Source: Treponema sp.
Lineage (GTDB): Bacteria; Spirochaetota; Spirochaetia; Treponematales; Treponemataceae
Direction: 5' to 3'
Assembly (NCBI GenBank): GCA_022510885.1
Contig: JAFLSP010000081.1
Span: 1-8,191 of the forward strand
Length of the DNA: 8,191 bases
Both the position numbers and the translations under genes were made by a program. The notes beneath the pieces were generated by a model. The model did no database searches and was not told the origin of the DNA. It saw only the letters and a list, made by a program, of their open reading frames with translations. Shown one piece after another: positions 1 to 5,081 of this stretch. Each line of letters opens with the position of its first letter. The stretch's first letter is position 1.

Positions 1-105
1 CGTCGTGCTGACGGCGTGACCTTTCTGCAAAATGAAGATGCGCTCGTCGCTGTCGCCCTCAAAATAGACGATAGCCCCTTTGGTGTATTGAATAACTTTT
101 GGCAT
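1..105 (-). CDS. Cyclic-nucleotide-binding domain protein, N-terminal 35 codons (runs off the left edge)
   Basis: Only the first 35 residues lie in the window. They begin MPKVIQYTKGAIVYFEGD and continue with ERIFILQKG. This is the opening of a cNMP-binding beta-barrel as in Crp/Fnr proteins and other cyclic-nucleotide sensors: the 'G..i..eGd....iFil..G' pattern is the first two strands and turn. Whether a DNA-binding, kinase or other domain follows cannot be seen. The start is fixed by a good ribosome site, AAGGA, six bases before the ATG at 105. An extended -10 (TGG-TATAGT) lies about 20 bases further upstream. The gene is divergent from the PHP gene. The N-terminus resembles small treponemal cNMP-binding proteins I remember, but that is recollection, not a search. 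Confidence 0.78.
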   Translation of the reverse strand, partial: MPKVIQYTKGAIVYFEGDSDERIFILQKGHAVSTT

Positions 106-125
106 ACCCTGTCCTTGTGCCTTTC

Positions 126-134
126 ACTATACCA
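126..134 (-). promoter_or_regulatory. Promoter of the cyclic-nucleotide-binding gene (extended -10)
   Basis: On the minus strand the bases read TGG followed by TATAGT, an extended -10 with five of six consensus bases. Transcription would begin near 119, giving a leader of about 14 bases that contains the AAGGA ribosome site. No convincing -35 is seen, which suits an extended -10 promoter. Confidence 0.55.
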
Positions 135-149
135 AAACGGCGCGATATA

Positions 150-158
150 TGCTAGTAT
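150..158 (+). promoter_or_regulatory. Promoter of the PHP gene (extended -10), probably leaderless
   Basis: TGC followed by TAGTAT (hexamer 153-158) forms an extended -10. The expected transcription start (about 165) falls on the ATG at 166, and no Shine-Dalgarno is present. The block ATATGCTAGTATC (147-159) recurs exactly before recQ (3058-3070). No -35 element is recognisable. Confidence 0.5.
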
Positions 159-165
159 CATGCGC

Positions 166-1029
166 ATGATAGACCTGCATTCGCATTCGACCGCTTCGGA
201 CGGCATCTCGTCTCCCGCCGACGCCGCCCGCTACGCTGCGGAGAAAGGGCTGACCGTGTGGGCGCTGACCGACCATGATACCGTCGCGGGACTGCACGAT
301 GCCGCCCGTGCGTGCCGTGAGGCGGGAATCGTCTTTGTGCCGGGCATCGAAATCACGGTGCACTGGCCGACGGGCGAACTGCACCTGCTGGGTCACGGAC
401 TGACGCACTGCTCGCCCGAACTTGCCGCGCTGATTGCGACGTTGAAAAAGAACCGTGACGAGCGCAACGATACTATAATAGAAAAGATGGCGCAGGACGG
501 CCTGCGCGTGACGGCGGACGAACTGCGGGCGTTCTTCGGCGTGGAGCAGCTGGGCCGCCCGCATTTTGCCGACTATTTGGTGCATAAGGGCGTCGTCAAA
601 ACCCGGCAGCGTGCCTTTGACGACTACCTGTCGCCGGGTCGCCCCTGGTTTGCCGTGCATCAGGGCGCGGACCTGGACGCGGCAATCAGCGCAATCGTGG
701 CGAGCGGCGGCGTTCCCGTCCTCGCGCATCCGCTCTCGCTGTACGTCTCATGGGGAAAAATCGAAGGCGTGCTTGCCGACCTGGTGGCGCACGGCATCCG
801 CGGCATAGAGGCGTGGCATCCCGGCGCGCGCGCAGGCGAGGCAGTCCGCTTTGAGGAACTGGCGCGCCGCCTCGGCTGTTTTGTGACGGCGGGCAGCGAC
901 TTCCACGGCGTGGGTGTCCGCGCCGACCGCCATTTAGGCAGGACGAGCGGCGGCAAGAAAATAGACGACCGGTTTTGGTTCGACGAGTTGCTGCCGCACC
1001 TGCCGCACTTTGCGGACTGCGCTTGGTGA
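166..1029 (+). CDS. PHP-domain phosphoesterase (YciV/TrpH-like; probable RNase AM or nucleoside 3',5'-bisphosphate phosphatase)
   Basis: A 287-residue protein beginning MIDLHSHSTASDG, the first metal-binding motif of PHP phosphoesterases (H5, H7, D12). The others follow in order: ALTDHDT (D36, H37, D38), PGIE (E62), LHLLGHG (H73, H77), RPH (H123), LAHP (H168), EAWHP (H198) and GSDFHG (D225, H227). The full metal set appears present, so it should be an active metal-dependent hydrolase. Motif spacing and length fit the YciV/TrpH branch (E. coli YciV is about 293 residues), known for 5'-to-3' trimming of short RNAs and 3',5'-bisphosphate hydrolysis. The exact substrate is inferred. An ATG at 160 would add Met-Arg. 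I prefer 166 because family members begin MIDLH and the promoter is too close for a ribosome site. It is probably transcribed alone. Confidence 0.88.
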   Translation: MIDLHSHSTASDGISSPADAARYAAEKGLTVWALTDHDTVAGLHDAARACREAGIVFVPGIEITVHWPTGELHLLGHGLTHCSPELAALIATLKKNRDERNDTIIEKMAQDGLRVTADELRAFFGVEQLGRPHFADYLVHKGVVKTRQRAFDDYLSPGRPWFAVHQGADLDAAISAIVASGGVPVLAHPLSLYVSWGKIEGVLADLVAHGIRGIEAWHPGARAGEAVRFEELARRLGCFVTAGSDFHGVGVRADRHLGRTSGGKKIDDRFWFDELLPHLPHFADCAW

Positions 1030-1268
1030 CGCATACGGCATGCCGCCATGCCCGGAACGTTCCTGACGGTGCGTCAGAACGTTTGAAACAACGTGCTGCA
1101 AAGGTCGTCGGGAAAAACGCGCAAACAGCAAACGCTTTTTGTTCTGCTCGGTTTCGCGGAGAAAATCAACGGGGGCGCTTGCAGAAGAAATCACGCAAAA
1201 ATCAGCACTTTTTTCGGCATTTTTATGAAAAAATGAAAAATCTGCGCATACAACATACCGAGGTGTGT
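1030..1268. other. Non-coding stretch between the PHP gene and comM
   Basis: No convincing gene lies here on either strand; the open frames run into neighbouring genes and match no family I recognise. It holds a bulged hairpin (1056-1083), a run of phased A/T tracts (about 1197-1240) and the left arm of the stem that closes over the comM start codon. No clear -35/-10 pair for comM could be chosen, although the A/T-rich part is the likely promoter zone. Confidence 0.6.
1056..1083. repeat. Inverted repeat / hairpin after the PHP gene
   Basis: AACGTTCCTGAC (1056-1067) pairs with GTCAGAACGTT (1073-1083), with one bulged C and a five-base loop. It starts 26 bases after the PHP stop codon. There is no T-run on either side, so it is not a classical intrinsic terminator. 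It may protect the 3' end of the PHP transcript. Confidence 0.5.
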
Positions 1269-1280
1269 ATGCAGATTTTT
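1236..1280 (+). promoter_or_regulatory. Stem-loop enclosing the comM start codon
   Basis: AAAAATCTGC (1236-1245) and ATACA (1248-1252) pair with TGTAT (1266-1270) and GCAGATTTTT (1271-1280): 15 base pairs with a two-base bulge and a 13-base loop. The ATG (1269-1271) is inside the stem and the weak ribosome site (GAGG, 1260-1263) is in the loop. The pairing is seen directly. A role in limiting comM translation is inference. The terminal T-run also makes it resemble an intrinsic terminator, and the same bases could instead be a DNA operator (GCATACA...TGTATGC). Confidence 0.5.
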
Positions 1281-2843
1281 TCGTTTTCGCCGTTCGGGTA
1301 TGAGGGCGCGTTGGTTGCCGTGGAGGTCGATTTGCGGCGGGGCATTCCGGCGGTTGACGTGGTGGGGCTTGCCGACGGGGCGGTCAAGGAGAGCCGCGAG
1401 CGGATGCGGTCGGCAATCCGCAACAGCGGCTTTCCCTTTCCCGTGGAGCGCGTGCTGATAAGCCTTTCTCCCGCCGACCTGAAAAAAGAGGGCGCGGGCT
1501 TTGACCTTGCGCTCGCGCTTGCCGTGCTGTGGGCGAACGACCACAAGGGCGACGGCGATTGCGCCCGTGACGTTCCTTCCGAAGCCGTGCTGGTGATGGG
1601 CGAGCTGGAGCTTTCCGGCGCGCTGCGTCCCGTAAAGGGCGTGAACGCGGCGGCAACGACGGCGGCGCAGGCGGGAATCACGCGCTGTGTGGTGAGCGCG
1701 GCGAACGGCGCGGAGGCGCGCGAGGTGCGCGGCATGCGGGTGTTTGCCGCCGAGAACCTTGCGGACGCCTACGCCGCGCTTTCCCGTTCCGACCTGTTCA
1801 CGTGCGGCGGGCAGGGGGAGCGCGCGTCCGTGCCGCCGGACGCGGTGTCCGTGGCGGGCGTGCCGTTCCCCGCGCTCCGTGCCGACGACGATATGCGCGA
1901 CGTTGCGGGGCAGCCCCGTCTGGTGCGCGCGCTGCAAGTCGCGGCGGCGGGCGGACACAACGTGCTTGCCTTTGGGCCGCCCGGCTGCGGAAAGACGCTC
2001 GCGATGCGACGGTTTCCGTCGCTCCTGCCGCTGCTCACCGTGGAGGAGGCGCAGTCGGTGACGCGCGTGCACAGCGTGGCGGGTCTGCTCTCCCCGCAGC
2101 AGCCGCTCATCCGCGAAAGCCCGTTCCGGCAGCCGCACCAGACGGCGAGCATTGAAGGCATTTGCGGCGGCGGCGTGCAGTGCCGTCCGGGGGAAATCTC
2201 GCTCGCGCATAACGGTGTGCTGTTTTTGGACGAGGCGGCGGAATTCAGGACGAGCGTGCTGCAAATGCTGCGCGTCCCTTTGGAAAGCGGCGAGGTCTCG
2301 CTCAGCCGAGCCGGGCGCACCACGACCTATCCCGCGCGCTTTCAGCTGCTGCTCGCGACCAATCCCTGTCCGTGCGGGAATTACGGCGTGAGCGGAAAAC
2401 TCTGCCTGTGCAGTGCCCGGTCAGTGGAGCAGTACTGGCGCAAATTCAGCGGCCCGCTCCTTGACCGTGTGGACATCCGCGTTCCCGTCGCCGTTCCCGA
2501 CGAGCAGTCCGAGGAGGCGGCGTACCGGCGTTCGAGCGAGTCCCTGCGCGGGGAGATTGCGCGGGCGGTCGCCGCACAGCGGACGCGGCAGGGCATACGC
2601 AACGCGCATCTCGACCCGCAGGAAGTGGCACGGTGGTGTCGTCTGGGCAAGGATGAGCAGTCGTTTTTGGATGCCGCCGTTGCCGCCAACGACTTTTCCC
2701 CGCGCGCGGTCAGCGGCTGCCTCAAACTGGCGCGCACGCTTGCCGACATGGACGGCTCGCGGGACATTGCGGTCGCGCATCTCAAAGAGGCGATAGGATT
2801 GCGGCGGAACGAGGGGCCGTTCGCGCTGTTTGGTGATGTATAA
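1269..2843 (+). CDS. comM: ComM/YifB family AAA+ ATPase (magnesium-chelatase-like; DNA branch-migration helicase)
   Basis: 524 residues, close to the family's usual 500-510. The N-terminal ChlI-like/Lon-C-like domain (about 1-170) opens MQIFSFSPFGYEGALV and carries DVVGLADGAVKESRER and SLSPADLKKEGAGFDLALAL, the family hallmarks. The AAA+ core has Walker A GPPGCGKT (236-243, K242), Walker B GVLFLDEAAEF (D321, E322), sensor Asn in ATNPCPCG (N365), a cysteine cluster (C367, C369, C379, C381) and GPLLDRVD with the likely arginine finger (R400). The C-terminal Mg-chelatase domain covers about 425-515. ComM proteins are hexameric and drive branch migration while incoming single-stranded DNA is integrated in natural transformation; they also occur in species not known to be competent. 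An in-frame ATG at 1233 would add 12 residues, but family alignment favours 1269. The start codon lies within a stem. Confidence 0.92.
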   Translation: MQIFSFSPFGYEGALVAVEVDLRRGIPAVDVVGLADGAVKESRERMRSAIRNSGFPFPVERVLISLSPADLKKEGAGFDLALALAVLWANDHKGDGDCARDVPSEAVLVMGELELSGALRPVKGVNAAATTAAQAGITRCVVSAANGAEAREVRGMRVFAAENLADAYAALSRSDLFTCGGQGERASVPPDAVSVAGVPFPALRADDDMRDVAGQPRLVRALQVAAAGGHNVLAFGPPGCGKTLAMRRFPSLLPLLTVEEAQSVTRVHSVAGLLSPQQPLIRESPFRQPHQTASIEGICGGGVQCRPGEISLAHNGVLFLDEAAEFRTSVLQMLRVPLESGEVSLSRAGRTTTYPARFQLLLATNPCPCGNYGVSGKLCLCSARSVEQYWRKFSGPLLDRVDIRVPVAVPDEQSEEAAYRRSSESLRGEIARAVAAQRTRQGIRNAHLDPQEVARWCRLGKDEQSFLDAAVAANDFSPRAVSGCLKLARTLADMDGSRDIAVAHLKEAIGLRRNEGPFALFGDV

Positions 2844-2850
2844 CGGGCAT

Positions 2851-2872
2851 AAAAAAACGCGCGGGCGCGCGT
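2851..2872 (-). terminator. Intrinsic terminator of the tRNA-Leu transcript
   Basis: On the minus strand ACGCGC, the loop GCCC, then GCGCGT, and the transcript continues in U (seven T in a row, 2857-2851). This is a 6-bp all-GC-core hairpin with a U-tract, 37 bases past the tRNA end. It lies 7 bases after the comM stop codon. Read in the comM direction the hairpin lacks a T-run, so it probably ends only the tRNA transcript. Confidence 0.8.
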
Positions 2873-2909
2873 CATCGGTATCTGCCAGTCCGTGCGGAAC
2901 GGCGGTTCA

Positions 2910-2992
2910 TGCCGGCTCTGAGACTCGAACTCAGACGCTTTTAGGGGCAAAGGATTTTGAGTCCTTCGTGTCTACCATTCCACCAAGCCGGC
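2910..2992 (-). tRNA. tRNA-Leu, anticodon CAA
   Basis: An 83-base tRNA. The acceptor stem GCCGGCT pairs with AGCCGGC and is followed by discriminator A (2910). The D-arm contains GTGGAATGGTAGACAC. The anticodon stem AAGGA/TCCTT encloses loop CTCAAAA, with CAA at 2959-2957 on the minus strand reading UUG codons. A class II variable arm of about 14 bases follows, then the T-arm CTGAG-TTCGAGT-CTCAG. The long variable arm, the A73 discriminator and the close match to bacterial tRNA-Leu(CAA) support the identity. The 3' CCA is not encoded (TGA follows), so it must be added by the nucleotidyltransferase. The gene has its own promoter and terminator. Confidence 0.96.
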
Positions 2993-3001
2993 GTATTTCT
3001 C

Positions 3002-3031
3002 ACTATAGCAGAAATGCGCGGACTTTGGCAA
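3002..3031 (-). promoter_or_regulatory. Promoter of tRNA-Leu
   Basis: On the minus strand TTGCCA (3031-3026), an 18-base spacer, then TATAGT (3007-3002) preceded by TGC, an extended -10. The hexamer ends 9 bases before the mature tRNA, so the 5' leader should be only about 3 bases. This is the best-formed promoter in the window, as expected for a tRNA. Confidence 0.75.
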
Positions 3032-3039
3032 GGGGAAGA

Positions 3040-3069
3040 TTGTAAAAGGAACGTGAAATATGCTAGTAT
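3040..3069 (+). promoter_or_regulatory. Promoter of recQ
   Basis: TTGTAA (3040-3045), an 18-base spacer, then TAGTAT (3064-3069) with TGC before it (extended -10). Start of transcription is expected near 3076, leaving a leader of about 40 bases. It contains the 13-base block also found before the PHP gene, and is back to back with the tRNA-Leu promoter. Confidence 0.55.
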
Positions 3070-3081
3070 CGGGAGCGTGAA

Positions 3082-3120
3082 ATGCAAGTCCATGGAAGCG
3101 GGGAGCGCGTAGCCGCATGA
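3082..3120 (+). CDS. Possible 12-codon leader peptide before recQ
   Basis: ATG at 3082 opens a 12-codon frame (MQVHGSGERVAA) whose TGA (3118-3120) overlaps the recQ start as ATGA. GGGAG (3071-3075) sits six bases before it. That arrangement is typical of translational coupling. Against it, the predicted recQ transcription start (about 3076) would fall just after this ribosome site, and a second 6-codon frame begins at 3092. No family resemblance is expected at this length. Low confidence that it is translated. Confidence 0.2.
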   Translation: MQVHGSGERVAA

Positions 3121-5072
3121 TGCAGGATTTTACCCATGCCGCGCCCGAAACGGTGCTCAAGAGCGTGTTCGGCTACGACTCGTTCCGGCTGTTGCAGAAG
3201 GATACGATTGCCCACGTGCTGAGCGGGCGCGACACCCTTGCGGTCATGCCGACCGGCGGGGGAAAGTCGCTGTGCTACCAGATTCCCGCGCTCATCTTTG
3301 ACGGGCTGACGGTGGTCGTCTCGCCGCTCATCTCGCTCATGCAGGACCAGGTGGCGGGGCTGCGCGCGGCGGGAATCAGCGCGGTCTTTTTGAACAGCAC
3401 GCTCGAATGGGACGAGTACCTTGGCGCGGTGAACGCGATTCGGCGCGGGGAGACGAAAATCGTCTATGTGTCGCCCGAGGGGCTTGCCACGGCGCGCGTC
3501 CGCGACCTGCTTTCCGACGGGCGCGTCACCGTCCGCTGCCTGACGATTGATGAGGCGCACTGCGTGAGCGAGTGGGGGCATGATTTCCGTCCCGACTACC
3601 TTGAGATTGCCTCGGTGCGCGCCCTGTTCCCGCGCGCGGTCTGTCTCGCGCTCACGGCGACGGCGACCAAGCAGGTGCGCGACGACATCGTGCGCAACCT
3701 CGGCCTGCGCGACCCGGCGGTGCTCGTCTCCAGTTTTGACCGCGCGAACGTGTACCTGAACGTCGTCCCCAAGCAGGGCGGACTGGGGCAGGTCGTGGAC
3801 TGCATCCGCCGGCACTGGGGCGAAAGCGGCATCATCTACTGCTTTTCGCGCAAGCAGGTCGATTCGGTGGCGGCGCAGCTGGAGAAACTGGGCTATTCCG
3901 TGCGGAACTACCACGCGGGTCTGACCGACGAGGAGCGTGCCCGGCATCAGGAGCAGTTTATCCGCGACGAGGTGCAGATTATGGTGGCGACGCTCGCCTT
4001 CGGCATGGGCATAGACAAGCCGAACGTGCGCTTTGTCATCCACCACGAGTTGCCCAAGTCGCTCGAACAGTATTATCAGGAAATCGGTCGTGCGGGGCGC
4101 GACGGGCTGCCCGCGGAGGCCTTGCTGCTGTACCGCGCGGGCGACATCCACAAAATCCGCTACTTTTTTGACGAGGCGGCGGACAAGGAGAAGTCCGAGC
4201 AGCTCTTGCAGGGCATGATTTCCTACGCGACCGCCCGCACGTGCCGCCGCAGGACGCTGCTCGGCTATTTCGGCGAGCGGTTCAGCCCGGACGAGGCGAA
4301 GCGGCCCGCCGCGACCTGCTGCGACATCTGCGACCTCGGCGAGATTCCGCTCGTTGACATGACCATTCCCGTGCAGAAACTGCTGAGCTGCATTATCCGC
4401 ACGAACGCGCGATTCGGGGCGCAGTACGTGATTGACGTGCTGCTCGGCTCGCGGCAGAAGCGCATCCTTGAGAATCACCATGACGGGCTTTCCACGTATG
4501 GCATCGGGCGCGAACTTGACCGCGAGCAGTGGTTCGCCGTGGTGAACGCGCTGCTTGACGCGGACTACCTGCGCAAGACCGAGGATTACGCCGTCTTGCA
4601 GATTACGGACAAGGGGGCTGCCGCCCTGCGCAACCGCGACGAGATACGGCTGCCGCTCGCCTTTGCCCGCTCCGCTCCGGCCGGAGACCTGGGCGCGGAC
4701 GGAGCCTTCGTGCCGAAACAGCGGGCGGCGGCGGGCGCGGACGGCGGACTGATGTTCCCCAAGCCGGGCGGCAAGGCATCGAAAAAGCAGCTCTCCGCCG
4801 AGTACAACCGCAGGATGGCGGACGCGCTTGCGGAGACTGCCGAGAACCGCGCGCTGATTGACGCGCTCAAGAAATGGCGGCGCAGGGAGGCGGGCGAGCA
4901 GAACGTGCCGCCGTACATCATCTTTGGCGACAAGACGCTGTATGAGCTGGTCGCCCTGCGCCCGCAGACGGCCGCTGATTTATTGACGGTGAGCGGCATC
5001 GGCGAGAGCAAGGCGGAACGCTTTGGCGAGGCGGTGCTGCGGGTGATTCGCGAGAACGCGCCGTCTGATTAG
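3117..5072 (+). CDS. recQ: ATP-dependent DNA helicase RecQ
   Basis: A 651-residue superfamily 2 helicase that unwinds DNA 3'-to-5' in recombination and replication-fork repair. Motifs in order: motif 0 around FRLLQKDTI (23-31), Walker A MPTGGGKS (K50), DEAH box (145-148) followed by CVSEWGHDFRP, motif III LTATAT (179-184), motif IV IIYCFSRKQVD (239-249), motif V ATLAFGMGIDKPNVR (291-305), and motif VI QEIGRAGRDG (321-330). Then the RecQ zinc region (C376, C401, C402, C405), a winged helix (about 410-515), a Gly/Ala/Pro-rich linker (about 520-555) and an HRDC domain (about 570-648). It is slightly longer than E. coli RecQ (about 610). A ribosome site GGGGAG (3100-3105) lies 11 bases before ATG 3117; ATG 3120 is an alternative. 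The zinc cysteine spacing is atypical. The gene is convergent with the DUF1015 gene. Confidence 0.96.
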   Translation: MMQDFTHAAPETVLKSVFGYDSFRLLQKDTIAHVLSGRDTLAVMPTGGGKSLCYQIPALIFDGLTVVVSPLISLMQDQVAGLRAAGISAVFLNSTLEWDEYLGAVNAIRRGETKIVYVSPEGLATARVRDLLSDGRVTVRCLTIDEAHCVSEWGHDFRPDYLEIASVRALFPRAVCLALTATATKQVRDDIVRNLGLRDPAVLVSSFDRANVYLNVVPKQGGLGQVVDCIRRHWGESGIIYCFSRKQVDSVAAQLEKLGYSVRNYHAGLTDEERARHQEQFIRDEVQIMVATLAFGMGIDKPNVRFVIHHELPKSLEQYYQEIGRAGRDGLPAEALLLYRAGDIHKIRYFFDEAADKEKSEQLLQGMISYATARTCRRRTLLGYFGERFSPDEAKRPAATCCDICDLGEIPLVDMTIPVQKLLSCIIRTNARFGAQYVIDVLLGSRQKRILENHHDGLSTYGIGRELDREQWFAVVNALLDADYLRKTEDYAVLQITDKGAAALRNRDEIRLPLAFARSAPAGDLGADGAFVPKQRAAAGADGGLMFPKPGGKASKKQLSAEYNRRMADALAETAENRALIDALKKWRRREAGEQNVPPYIIFGDKTLYELVALRPQTAADLLTVSGIGESKAERFGEAVLRVIRENAPSD

Positions 5073-5081
5073 GGTCGCGTG

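Noticed and set aside
16..165. N-terminal extension of the PHP gene to an ATG at 16
   Set aside because: The added residues resemble no PHP protein and overlap the divergent cNMP gene and both promoters. The family begins at MIDLHSHS.
934..1194. An 86-codon minus-strand frame overlapping the PHP gene end
   Set aside because: No ribosome site, no recognised motif, and half of it is antisense to PHP coding sequence.
975..1268. N-terminal extension of comM by up to 98 codons
   Set aside because: The extension is low-complexity basic sequence across non-coding DNA and the end of the PHP gene. ComM proteins begin at the residues encoded from 1269.
1236..1281. Plain intrinsic terminator of the PHP transcript
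   Set aside because: It has stem and T-run form, but it lies over 200 bases past the PHP stop and its right arm is the first codons of comM. A regulatory role at the comM start is at least as likely, so I did not call it a terminator.
3063..4481. A 472-codon open frame on the minus strand opposite recQ
   Set aside because: Antisense shadow of recQ with shadow-like composition and no motif; recQ is intact across it.
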